A program made the translations under genes and the position numbers. From assembly GCA_016124375.1 (NCBI GenBank), contig WGNV01000004.1:310001-374000 (forward strand): a stretch of 64,000 nt of DNA, given 5' to 3'. The DNA is from Tepidisphaera sp. Lineage in GTDB: Bacteria; Planctomycetota; Phycisphaerae; Phycisphaerales; UBA1924. The stretch's first letter is position 1. Every line of letters starts with the position of its first letter. The notes under the pieces were generated by a model. That model was not told the origin of the DNA. It ran no database searches and saw only the letters and a list, made by a program, of their open reading frames with translations. Shown here piece after piece: positions 33,422 to 41,596 of the stretch.

Positions 33422-36259
33422 ATGCAGTTCGAGCGTCCCGATCTCTCCCAGGGCCGGTTTCCCACCGCCCCGCTGGGCTCCACCGTCGTCCTCGCGCAGG
33501 CCGACCCCGAGCCCGACCACTTCGCCGGGCTCGACGCCGCGCTGATGGACCGCGACATCTGGGTCGATCGCATCCTCGCCGACCAATCCCCCGTCTGCTT
33601 CGGCCCCAAGACGCGCGTGGTCATCATCAAAGACCAGCGCACCTTCGTCGCCCGCTACGCCGTCGAGCAGGCCCAGCGCGTGGGCGCCTGCGTCGTCCTG
33701 CTCATGGACGGCATCGTCGAGTATCGCAATACGTTCCTGAACCCCGGCGCGGGCGCCAACTTCCTGCGCCCCGCCCCGGCCGACGTCATCGCCTGCGCGG
33801 GCGAGATGGACCGGCGCACGCTCGCCGCCCTCGGCAACGACGCCGTCGCCACCGGCCTGCCGCGCCTCGCGCCGCTGCACAACCTCGGCCCGCTCACCGA
33901 CCGCCGCGCCATCATGGTCGCGACCGCCAACACCCCCGCCTTTACCGACGACGAGCGCACCCGCCTGCTGGCCGCCCTCACCCGCATCCGCGACGCCTGC
34001 GCCGCCGCCCACATCCGCATCCACTGGCGTCTCACGGGCGGCCTCGAACTCCCCCTCGGCGTCACCTGCGATCGCCGCCCGCTGGCCCAGGTCCTCACCG
34101 ACGTCCGCGCCGTCATCGCCACGCCCACCACGCTGCTGGTCGAATCCATGCTCGCGGGCCGCCCCACCATTCTTCTGGACCCCTTCACCACCCCATGCTG
34201 GCAGGTCGCGCCGTGGATCATCCAGACCGCGCCAAAACTCGAACCCGCCAATCACCGCCCCGACCTCGCCGCCCTGCACAAGCCACTGCAAGAACTCTCG
34301 CTCCCCTACGCCGATATCGACCGCGCCATCGGCGCCGCTCTCGCCGCCACCCGCGACGACCTCGCCCGCCAGCGCGCCATCCTCGAACACATGCACCCCG
34401 CGTGCGAGCGCACCAGCGACCACCCCGCCGAGCGCCTCGCCGACCTCTGCCTTGATCTCTGCGCAAAGCCACGCCGCAAGTCGCACCCCAAGCGCGTCTA
34501 CGCCCCCACCCGCACCCCCGCGCCGGAGCCTCGCACGAGTCACCGCCCGCGCGTCGTCAATATGGTCTACTGCGATGGCTCGCCCGTCGGGGGCGTCCAA
34601 ACCTGGGCCCTGCGCCTGGCCCGCGAGTTCGCCTCGCGCGACGACCTCGCCTACGACGTCCGCACGCTGCTCGTCACCCCGCAGCCCGAGACCGTGCCCG
34701 CCTGGGCCGACGACCCCGCGACGCGCACTGGCGTCTGCGTCTTCGACCCCACCTCTGACCACACCGAGATCCTCGACACCGTCCGCCGCAGCGCCGCCGC
34801 GTTCGAGCCCTCCATCATCCTCCCCAACTTCACCGACCTCTGCTACATGGTCGCCCATCAACTCCGCGCCCTGGGCACGCGCATCCTCGCCATCGCCCAC
34901 ACCGACCACGCCTACTACCAGGACCTCATCCGCACCTACCACGCCTGGGACGCCGCGGTCGGCGTCAGCCACGCCTGCATGCAGTGGCTCGCGCCCATCG
35001 CGGCAAACCGCCCGCTCCACCAAATCGTCTACGGCGTACCCATCGCCGCGGCCCCGCGCGCCGCCTCTCCCGCCGCCGCGCCAATCCAACTCATGTACTG
35101 CGGCCGCATGGTCCAGGAACAAAAACGCATCTTCGACCTCCTCGACCTGCTCGACGAACTCGAGCATCTCGGCACCTCCTACACCCTGCACATGGTCGGC
35201 GATGGCGCCGAGCTGCCCGCCTGGCGACGCGAACTCTCGCAACGCACGCTCCGCGCCGGCCGCGTCGAGTTTCACGGGCGCCGCGAGCCCGCCTGGGTCG
35301 AAGCCTTCCTCTCCTCCATCGACGTCAGCGTCCTCGTCAGCGATTACGAAGGCACCAGCGTCTCGATGCTCGAAGCCATGGGCGCGGGCGTCGTCCCCGC
35401 CGTCACCCACGTTTCCAGCGGCGTCGACGAATGGCTCCGCGATGGCGACAACGCCATCATCGTCCCGCTGCGCTCCCCGCGCGAGATGGCCCGCCGCCTT
35501 GACGCCCTCGCCCGCGACCGCGCCGCCCTCGCCCGCATGGGCCACGCCGCGTGGCAATCCGCCCGCGCCACCTGCGGCACCTCCGCGATGGCCTCCGCCT
35601 ACCAGCACATCTTCGACCTCGCCATGCAGTCCCCCGCCGTCCGCCCGCCCAACGACCTCGCCCTGCGCCCCCACGAACTCTGGCGCTGGCGCAAAACCTG
35701 GGTGCACGACAGCGAAGCCTCCCAAGCCTGGATGCACGCCACGCTCCGCACCGCCGGCTACAAGCACATCGCCCTCGACCGCCCCGCCCCCGGCTGCGAC
35801 GCCGTGCTGGTGCGCAGCGAAGTCGTTGCCGTCACCGAATCAGAAGTGGAGCGCTGGCGCCGCCAGGGCCTGGGCGTCGCCTTTTCGCCCCACATTTGCC
35901 ACGAGTCCGTGTGCGACATCCTGTACCGCGCCATCGCTGCCGCCAACTCGCAGGGCTTTTCACGCATCGCGATCTTCGGCACCGGCAAGCACACCCGCGC
36001 CCGCGCTCCCGTCTTTTACAACGAGCCGTCGATCGTCGGTTTCATCGACGACAACCCTCCCCCCTGCGGCCACATGTTCGGCCTGCCCGTCGTCACCCTC
36101 GACCACGCCCGCGACGCCCTCCAGCCCGACGCCGTTCTCCTCTCGAGCGACGCGTGGGAAGTCCAGATGTGGCAACGCTGCGAAGACCTCCGCCGCCAGG
36201 GCATCCGCACGATTCCCCTCTACGGCTCCTACACGGACGCGCCGCTGGCCACAGTGTGA
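33422..36259 (+). CDS. Three-part protein: N-terminal transferase-like domain, GT4 glycosyltransferase, C-terminal sugar-nucleotide-type Rossmann domain
   Basis: A 945-residue cytoplasmic protein with three regions. Residues about 60-350 resemble a GT-B fold or epimerase-like half (VIATPTTLLVESMLAGRPTILLDP). Residues about 375-730 are a complete GT4 enzyme: VVNMVYCDGSPVGGVQTWALRLA at the acceptor side, YCGRMVQEQKRIFDLLDLL, and the donor-site SDYEGTSVSMLEAMGAGVVPAVT, where the Glu pair contacts the nucleotide sugar. Residues about 830-945 hold a Rossmann-type domain (RIAIFGTGKHTRARAPVF, SIVGFIDDNPPPCGHMFGLPVVTLDHA) like those of PglD or methyltransferase tails. The ATG at 33422 is chosen as the first in a plausible N-terminus. 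It heads a glycan-related cluster; the product is unknown. Confidence 0.78.
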   Translation: MQFERPDLSQGRFPTAPLGSTVVLAQADPEPDHFAGLDAALMDRDIWVDRILADQSPVCFGPKTRVVIIKDQRTFVARYAVEQAQRVGACVVLLMDGIVEYRNTFLNPGAGANFLRPAPADVIACAGEMDRRTLAALGNDAVATGLPRLAPLHNLGPLTDRRAIMVATANTPAFTDDERTRLLAALTRIRDACAAAHIRIHWRLTGGLELPLGVTCDRRPLAQVLTDVRAVIATPTTLLVESMLAGRPTILLDPFTTPCWQVAPWIIQTAPKLEPANHRPDLAALHKPLQELSLPYADIDRAIGAALAATRDDLARQRAILEHMHPACERTSDHPAERLADLCLDLCAKPRRKSHPKRVYAPTRTPAPEPRTSHRPRVVNMVYCDGSPVGGVQTWALRLAREFASRDDLAYDVRTLLVTPQPETVPAWADDPATRTGVCVFDPTSDHTEILDTVRRSAAAFEPSIILPNFTDLCYMVAHQLRALGTRILAIAHTDHAYYQDLIRTYHAWDAAVGVSHACMQWLAPIAANRPLHQIVYGVPIAAAPRAASPAAAPIQLMYCGRMVQEQKRIFDLLDLLDELEHLGTSYTLHMVGDGAELPAWRRELSQRTLRAGRVEFHGRREPAWVEAFLSSIDVSVLVSDYEGTSVSMLEAMGAGVVPAVTHVSSGVDEWLRDGDNAIIVPLRSPREMARRLDALARDRAALARMGHAAWQSARATCGTSAMASAYQHIFDLAMQSPAVRPPNDLALRPHELWRWRKTWVHDSEASQAWMHATLRTAGYKHIALDRPAPGCDAVLVRSEVVAVTESEVERWRRQGLGVAFSPHICHESVCDILYRAIAAANSQGFSRIAIFGTGKHTRARAPVFYNEPSIVGFIDDNPPPCGHMFGLPVVTLDHARDALQPDAVLLSSDAWEVQMWQRCEDLRRQGIRTIPLYGSYTDAPLATV

Positions 36260-36270
36260 GCATCGCCACG

Positions 36271-36291
36271 AACCCGAAGCGCCAGCGAGGG
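36271..36291. repeat. Dispersed repeat, AACCCGAAGCGCCAGCGAGG type
   Basis: This word lies 11 bases after the glycosyltransferase stop. In one frame it reads NPKRQRG, a peptide I recall from many spurious planctomycete ORFs, so it is probably a genome-wide repeat. Only one copy is seen in this window. Confidence 0.45.
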
Positions 36292-36370
36292 TCTCCCGTG
36301 CGACCGGACGTCGACGCGACCCGCGCTCACGCGCCCGCCTCGTATTCGCTCGCCGCCCCGCCCGCGCCAC

Positions 36371-37327
36371 TCACCCCGCCAGGCGTGCCGCGGGCTTCGC
36401 CGCAGCCTCCGGCAGATACGCGCGGCTGAACACCTGCTTCACCGTCTTATCCAGGAAATCCTCCCGGATGTGCAGGAAATCGGGCTTGCCCAGCTTGTTC
36501 ACGGGCTTGTACACGTCGTTATTCCGCTGATACGACACGATCTCGAAGCTCGGGAAGTAATCGATCTGCCGCAGCCCTGCGTCGTTCGCCTCGTCGATCG
36601 CCTCCTGCAGCGCCGACCTCAGCGTCGCCTTGCCGTACGACGTCGCCACGAACACGTCGTGAAAGCAGAACGTCGCCCTGAGCGGGATCGGCGACACCGA
36701 GCAGATCATCTTCATCGCCGGGTTCGCCTCGCGCACCAGCCTGAAGATCTCCCCGATCGCCGCCTTGTTCTCGCTCTGCTTCGTCCGATGCACGCTGAAC
36801 CGCGCATCAAAATCAGGCAGGTGCTTCTTGGGCGGCATCAGGTTCAGCCACGTGCTGGTCCGGTCGTCGCGCCACGCCTCCACCAGCCCGAAGGTCAGCA
36901 CCATCACCTGCGCCCCGCGCACCGCGCGGGCCACGTCGTCCAGCGTCTTGCGAAAGGTCGCCACGCCCTCGTCGAGGCTCGCGTAGCTGAACTCCGCCTC
37001 CTCGCGCCCGTGCGGGTCGAACACCCGCCCGTTGTCCATCTGAATCAAATGCTCGGGCCCAAAGCCGCCCTTGAGCGCCCACTTCAGCGTCTGCAGGATG
37101 TTGAACGCGTTGTACCGGTGATACAGCCCGCCGAACGTCACGTTCTGCCCGCGATGCGCCATGATGTACGCCACCGCTCGCGCAAAGCAGCTCCCGACGC
37201 CATAAACCGCGTCGGTCCGCTCGATCGCGAACGACGGCGTCGCCTCGATGCCCAAGGCGGGCAGCGAGAACCGTCGTCCGTTGAAGATCGCGCCCCGCGG
37301 CAAGCTTCTCGCGTTGTTCTCGAGCAT
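36371..37327 (-). CDS. GSCFA domain protein
   Basis: A 318-residue protein with the family-naming motif in VYGVGSCFARAVAYIMAHRG. GSCFA proteins are predicted SGNH-hydrolase-like enzymes, often encoded with capsule or exopolysaccharide genes, and may remove or transfer acyl groups on sugars. Later conserved parts are VLTFGLVEAWRDDRTSTWLNLMP and MICSVSPIPLRATFCFHDVF. The ATG at first base 37327 has GGGAGGG about six bases before it. It lies 23 bases downstream of the 2OG-Fe(II) oxygenase gene on the same strand. Confidence 0.85.
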   Translation of the reverse strand: MLENNARSLPRGAIFNGRRFSLPALGIEATPSFAIERTDAVYGVGSCFARAVAYIMAHRGQNVTFGGLYHRYNAFNILQTLKWALKGGFGPEHLIQMDNGRVFDPHGREEAEFSYASLDEGVATFRKTLDDVARAVRGAQVMVLTFGLVEAWRDDRTSTWLNLMPPKKHLPDFDARFSVHRTKQSENKAAIGEIFRLVREANPAMKMICSVSPIPLRATFCFHDVFVATSYGKATLRSALQEAIDEANDAGLRQIDYFPSFEIVSYQRNNDVYKPVNKLGKPDFLHIREDFLDKTVKQVFSRAYLPEAAAKPAARLAG

Positions 37328-37350
37328 GCCAAACCCTCCCCCGCGTGCGC

Positions 37351-38097
37351 TCACGCCTGGCAGATGAAAAACTGCAGCGACTGCCTCACGCTCCCGGGCG
37401 GCGTCGGCCGCACCGCGTGCAGCGACCGGTCCGTCACCAGGAAACTCGCCAGCGTGTTGGGCAGAAACTCGATCGTCTTGGCCGGGCGATACGCGTCCCA
37501 CGACTCGTGCCCGGTCGGGTGATGGCTGTAGCCCTTGGCATCCGTCGGCACCACGATGCTCGTGCCCGCGCCCCGCTGCGACTCATCCTCAGGGAGATAA
37601 AACAGCATCGTCACCACCTTCTTCAGCGTGTCGGTGTGCGGGCCGATGCCGTAGCCCCCCGTGTCTCTGAACAAGTACGCCACGGGCTTCACGCTGTGCC
37701 CAAACCGGGGCCCAAGCACCGGCGCATAGCACTCCAGCACAAAGCTCATGAAGTCGCGCGAGCCGAAGCTGTTCATGAACCACTGCCAGAAGTCGCGCTG
37801 CTGCCGGGGCAACCTCGCCACCGACGCCGGGTCGTGCAGCTCGATCGTCCCTCGCTCCGGATACCCCTCGATCCGCGACTCAAAGAACCCCGCCGCCGGA
37901 TAGTTCGCCAGCATCTGCCGGTAGTAATACTCCGGGAACACCCCGTTCACCTGCATGTGCGGAAACGGATATGGCCTCACCGGCGTGTTCGCGATCATGT
38001 ACTTCACGTGCTCGTACGCGTGATCCTGCGCCACCCGCTGAGGCAGGTCGGCCAGCGTCTCCAGACGATCCACGTGATCAGCCGTTGCGGTCGTCAT
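37351..38097 (-). CDS. 2-oxoglutarate/Fe(II)-dependent oxygenase-like protein
   Basis: A 248-residue protein with the facial triad of 2OG-Fe(II) oxygenases: His and Asp in YGIGPHTDTLKK, the distal His in DRSLHAVRPTPPGSVRQSL, and the Arg that would bind 2-oxoglutarate ten residues on. The jelly-roll strands MLFYLPEDESQRGAGTSIVVP fit. Such enzymes hydroxylate sugars, amino acids or small molecules. AAGGAG lies nine bases before the ATG. The neighbours (GSCFA protein, methyltransferase, glycosyltransferases) suggest that it modifies a surface glycan. Confidence 0.82.
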   Translation of the reverse strand: MTTATADHVDRLETLADLPQRVAQDHAYEHVKYMIANTPVRPYPFPHMQVNGVFPEYYYRQMLANYPAAGFFESRIEGYPERGTIELHDPASVARLPRQQRDFWQWFMNSFGSRDFMSFVLECYAPVLGPRFGHSVKPVAYLFRDTGGYGIGPHTDTLKKVVTMLFYLPEDESQRGAGTSIVVPTDAKGYSHHPTGHESWDAYRPAKTIEFLPNTLASFLVTDRSLHAVRPTPPGSVRQSLQFFICQA

Positions 38098-38225
38098 CGC
38101 GTCCACTCCTTCTCGTAGCGTGCCTCGCGTCCAACCCAACCCGCGGCCCGATAAGCCGCCCGGTTCTCAGACTTTCGACCCGCCACCCCCGCCCCTTGAG
38201 CCCGACCCGCCAGAATTCCGGACCC

Positions 38226-38840
38226 TCACTTCGCCATCGGCTTGTGCCAGAACAAATACAGGTCCTGATTGCGCCACATCACCCGCGTCTCGTCCGCGTC
38301 AAACAGCCCCGCCCACCAGTCCGGGGGCTTCACCGTCCGGTGCAGGTTGTCGCCGTGCTGGTCAAGCCCATACGCCAGCCGCGTCGCGATCGAGCAATAC
38401 AGCAGCCCGCCCGGCTTCAGCACGCGACGCATCTCATCGCGGATCGGCCCAAGGTCGCGCTCATCCAGGTGCTCCAGCATGTCAAAGCACGTCACCAGCC
38501 CGAAGTGATTGTCCGGGTGCGGTATCCGCCCCGGCTCCATCGCCTTCAGCCACGCCTGCCCCAGCCGCCGGTTGCCGATCTCCACGCTCGCCGGGCTCAC
38601 GTCCACGCCCCACGATTCCACTTGAAAGTGCGGCCCGCGCAGCAGCTCCACCGCGAAGCCCACCCCGCACCCCACGTCCAACGCCGGGCTCCCCGCCGCC
38701 CGAATCCGCGCGCTCTCCAGCCAGCACGCGTTATACCCGGGCGAATGCCCCGGGTCGGTGTACTTGGCGTTGCTGGTCACGACGTGGTCGTAGATCGCGC
38801 GATAATCGGTCTTTTCCGGGGCGGCATGTGCAGTCGGCAT
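38226..38840 (-). CDS. Class I SAM-dependent methyltransferase
   Basis: A 204-residue methyltransferase. Motif I is ALDVGCGVGFAVELL, the acidic residue that binds the ribose is in WGVDVSPASVE, and the later strand is FGLVTCFDMLEHLDE. A UbiE/Methyltransf_11-like fold is clear, and the RRVLKPGGLLYCSI strand is standard. The start MPTAHAAPEKTDYRAIYDHV is chosen because the frame upstream is Gly/Arg-rich and unlike protein; no strong ribosome-binding site is visible. It lies between glycosyltransferase and oxygenase genes in one orientation, so a sugar O-methylation role is plausible. Confidence 0.85.
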   Translation of the reverse strand: MPTAHAAPEKTDYRAIYDHVVTSNAKYTDPGHSPGYNACWLESARIRAAGSPALDVGCGVGFAVELLRGPHFQVESWGVDVSPASVEIGNRRLGQAWLKAMEPGRIPHPDNHFGLVTCFDMLEHLDERDLGPIRDEMRRVLKPGGLLYCSIATRLAYGLDQHGDNLHRTVKPPDWWAGLFDADETRVMWRNQDLYLFWHKPMAK

Positions 38841-38893
38841 GCCAAGTGCATCGGCAACCTCCCCGCCCCGGGCACACATTCCCCGCCCGCCCG

Positions 38894-41356
38894 TCAGCCG
38901 CCCGCCAGCCCTCCCGCCACAAACCCCAGCATCTCCCCCGCGATCACGTCGTACGTCTGCCCCACCCTCGCCCGCGCCGCCGCCCGCTTGATCATCTCCC
39001 GTCGCTCCGCCTCGTGCTCCAGCGCCCACGCCGTCCGCGCCTCCAGCGTGGCCTCGCTGGCAAACAAAAACTCCGCCCGCCCGCCCAACTTGCAGAACGC
39101 GCTGTACTTCTCGGGTTCGCCCTTGGGCCAGCGATACCCCTCATTGAAACACGCGTTGTGCAGCATCAGCCCCAGCCGCAGCCCGCTGGAATCATGCACC
39201 ACCCGTTCCCCCAGCCCCAGCGTCTCCCACACCTCGCGCCATTTCTCCAGGTGCGGGTTGTCCTCGAACCTCGCCAGCCGATGCCTGATCAGGGGCCACG
39301 CGCTCGCGCACTCCTTCAGCCGCGTCCCCGTCGCCTCGTGCAGCATCAACTGATACATCTGCGCAAACTCACCATCATTCACGCGGCACAGCGGGAAGCC
39401 GCCCGCCATCACGCACTCGAACAGGCGCTGATGCACCAGCGTGTGCCACGTCACCTGCAACTGCACCCCCGCCGCGCCGTACGCCTCGCGCAACTCCTCC
39501 CCGTGCCTCAGCTCCCCGGCCGCGAACGCCGCGAACTTCTCGTTCTTCTCCCACCCGCGCCCGAACAACTTCAGCCTCCACCCGCGCCGCTGGGCGATGT
39601 TCGCCGCCCACTCCAGCGTCTGGTGCCGCATCAGCCGATCCGCGTAAGGCTCCGCGAACTGGTGCATCACGGTGTCGACTAATCGCGCGTCCGGCTCCGC
39701 CCGCAGCGTGCCGCGAAGAATCTCGTGGACGCCGATGCGCAGCGCCTCGGGCGGGTTCGCGCCCGGCGCCGCCGACACCAGCCGCCCCGCCAGCGCCGCG
39801 ATCTCTTCCGCCGCGGGCGCCAGCGCCCCGCTCATCACGGGTGACAGCCGCGCCAGTTGCGCCTCGGGCGACTCGGAGTGATTGCTCACGTACGCGATCT
39901 CGCACGCGTACGTGCTCTGGCGTCGCGCCGCCGCGAGTGCCTCGCCCCGCGAACCAAACTTCCCCTCATCCACCCCAACCGCGCACGACATCGCCCGCGA
40001 CCTGTCAAACCCGAACCGCTCAAACAACTCGGGAAACACATGCCCGATCACGAAATCCAGCTCGCCCTGCCGCTTCCCCACCTCGGGGTCAAACAAGTGC
40101 GACATCGCGTCCTGAATCCAGCACACGAACGGCACATTCTCCGGAAACGGCGACACCGAATCGGCCCGCCCGTTCATGTTCGCACGCGTGTAGTTGATCG
40201 CGATCACCAGATCCGGCTCAAACTCCACCATCTCGCGCAAATACGCCACCACGCTCAGCGTCGTGTGGTCGTCGGGCTCCATCAGCACCTTGGCCTCGCA
40301 GCCGCTTCGCCTGAGTGCCGCCGCCAGGTCCGCCGTGGAGTGCTTCACGAACGTCGAGTACCGCGTCGTGGGCAGCAGCACCCGCAGCGCCTTGCCGCCG
40401 CTCTTCGCCTCCGCAAACCGCCGCGCCCACCAGGCCTTGTCGCGCCCGGCGTACTTCGCTTCGGCTCTCGCTTTGAGCGCCGCCGCCAAATCCCGCTGCG
40501 CCTCATCCACCCCCGCCATCACCTGCGCCACCGCAGGCATCGCCCGCAGTCGCACCGACGGCAGCGCCAGCGTCTGCCCCACCATCGCGTACGCCATCTG
40601 CTCCCGCAGCCGCTCGCGCAACGCCTCCCCCGCCCGTTGCCCCACGTACCACTCGCACCGCTCGCTGGCGATCACATCGCCCATCTCGCACAGCGACAAC
40701 CCGTCCAGCAACTCCATCGCGCTCGCCTGCACCACCCGCAATCGCACCTGGAATCCATCGCTGCGCCGAGGCGTCGCATCGAACACGCCCCGCAGCAGCC
40801 AGGGCGGGTCCACGCCCTCCAGCACCAGGGGCTTCTCAAACGCCTGTCCGGCGCCGCGCACAAACTTCTCCGCCAGCCCCTTGTGGTCGCCCAACAGTTC
40901 CCACCTGCCGCCCGCTCGCCGGCGCACCACGTTGCCATCCAGCGCCCGGAAACACTCGCAGGCCGTCGCTTCCTCCGCCCACATCTCAACATCAGCGCTC
41001 ACGTCCACGCCGCGCGTTCGCAGCGCCTGCGCTGCCGCCCGTCCGCGTGCCACGCGCTCAGCCGCCCCCATCTCATCCCGCGGCATGCTCGCCATCGCCT
41101 CCGCCAACGCCACGACATCCGCCTCGCGCTGCAACTCCCCGGGCAGCGCCGCCAACTGCTCCCGCGCCGCCGTCACCAGCCCCAGCCTCGCAAAGTTCGC
41201 CGCCAGCAGAAACCGCACGCCCGCATCGCCCGGGTTCGCGCCCACCACCTGCACGCCCAGCGCCACAAACTCCCAAGGCTTCCCAGCACGCCCAAGCGAC
41301 ACCACCTCCTCGCGCGTCATCGTCCGCCGCCCAGGTTGGCTCGCCAGCGTGCTCAT
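38894..41356 (-). CDS. CgeB-like glycosyltransferase, large
   Basis: An 820-residue protein. The first 110 residues are helical and TPR-like (PWEFVALGVQVVGANPGDAGVRFLLAANFARLG). The middle holds a GT-B N-lobe (LRVLLPTTRYSTFVKHSTADLAAALRRSGCEAKVL, PDLVIAINYTRANMN). The C-terminal 250 residues resemble the CgeB/DUF3880-type glycosyl transferase end (LEWAANIAQRRGWRLKLFGRGWEKN, HQRLFECVMAGGFPLCRVN). It is probably a cytoplasmic enzyme that decorates a polymer or protein. A second Met 12 codons on could also start it. Donor and acceptor are unknown. Confidence 0.7.
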   Translation of the reverse strand: MSTLASQPGRRTMTREEVVSLGRAGKPWEFVALGVQVVGANPGDAGVRFLLAANFARLGLVTAAREQLAALPGELQREADVVALAEAMASMPRDEMGAAERVARGRAAAQALRTRGVDVSADVEMWAEEATACECFRALDGNVVRRRAGGRWELLGDHKGLAEKFVRGAGQAFEKPLVLEGVDPPWLLRGVFDATPRRSDGFQVRLRVVQASAMELLDGLSLCEMGDVIASERCEWYVGQRAGEALRERLREQMAYAMVGQTLALPSVRLRAMPAVAQVMAGVDEAQRDLAAALKARAEAKYAGRDKAWWARRFAEAKSGGKALRVLLPTTRYSTFVKHSTADLAAALRRSGCEAKVLMEPDDHTTLSVVAYLREMVEFEPDLVIAINYTRANMNGRADSVSPFPENVPFVCWIQDAMSHLFDPEVGKRQGELDFVIGHVFPELFERFGFDRSRAMSCAVGVDEGKFGSRGEALAAARRQSTYACEIAYVSNHSESPEAQLARLSPVMSGALAPAAEEIAALAGRLVSAAPGANPPEALRIGVHEILRGTLRAEPDARLVDTVMHQFAEPYADRLMRHQTLEWAANIAQRRGWRLKLFGRGWEKNEKFAAFAAGELRHGEELREAYGAAGVQLQVTWHTLVHQRLFECVMAGGFPLCRVNDGEFAQMYQLMLHEATGTRLKECASAWPLIRHRLARFEDNPHLEKWREVWETLGLGERVVHDSSGLRLGLMLHNACFNEGYRWPKGEPEKYSAFCKLGGRAEFLFASEATLEARTAWALEHEAERREMIKRAAARARVGQTYDVIAGEMLGFVAGGLAGG

Positions 41357-41414
41357 GCACCGGCTTTATCGGTGATCGCGCCGCTCGCAGGTCAGAATCC
41401 GCCTGCTCCCCCTG

Positions 41415-41446
41415 ACGCCGGAGGTGAGCGAAGCGAACCTCCGGGT
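41415..41446 (+). repeat. REP-like hairpin element, type E, copy 1
   Basis: Arms CCGGAGGT (41419-41426) and ACCTCCGG (41438-41445) enclose an 11-base loop GAGCGAAGCGA, preceded by GACG and followed by GGT. Copy 2 lies inverted 55 bases away. Confidence 0.75.
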
Positions 41447-41488
41447 ACCAAGCGAACTTCCGGGTTCCAAGCGAACCTCCGGGTACAC
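41434..41488 (+). repeat. Three tandem 19-bp repeats grown from the REP-like element
   Basis: The unit GCGAACCTCCGGGTACCAA is repeated three times (41434, 41453, 41472) with three or so base differences. The unit equals the 3' arm and tail of hairpin copy 1. No spacers are present, so this is not a CRISPR. Confidence 0.75.
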
Positions 41489-41501
41489 CCCGCGCCCCAC
41501 C

Positions 41502-41533
41502 CGGACCTTCGCTTTGCTCAGGTCCGGCGTCAT
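41502..41533 (-). repeat. REP-like hairpin element, type E, copy 2 (inverted)
   Basis: Arms CCGGACCT (41502-41509) and AGGTCCGG (41521-41528). Read on the minus strand it matches copy 1 with loop GAGCAAAGCGA, but four stem base pairs are swapped so that pairing is kept. Confidence 0.75.
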
Positions 41534-41596
41534 GACGCTCATCCCCACTCAACTCGCGCCCTCCTACCCTCGCACCCTGAGGAACCCCGCACAAAC

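Noticed and set aside
41434..41488. Three tandem repeats that could suggest a CRISPR array
   Set aside because: The 19-bp units are directly joined with no spacers, and no cas genes are near. They derive from the adjacent REP-like hairpin.
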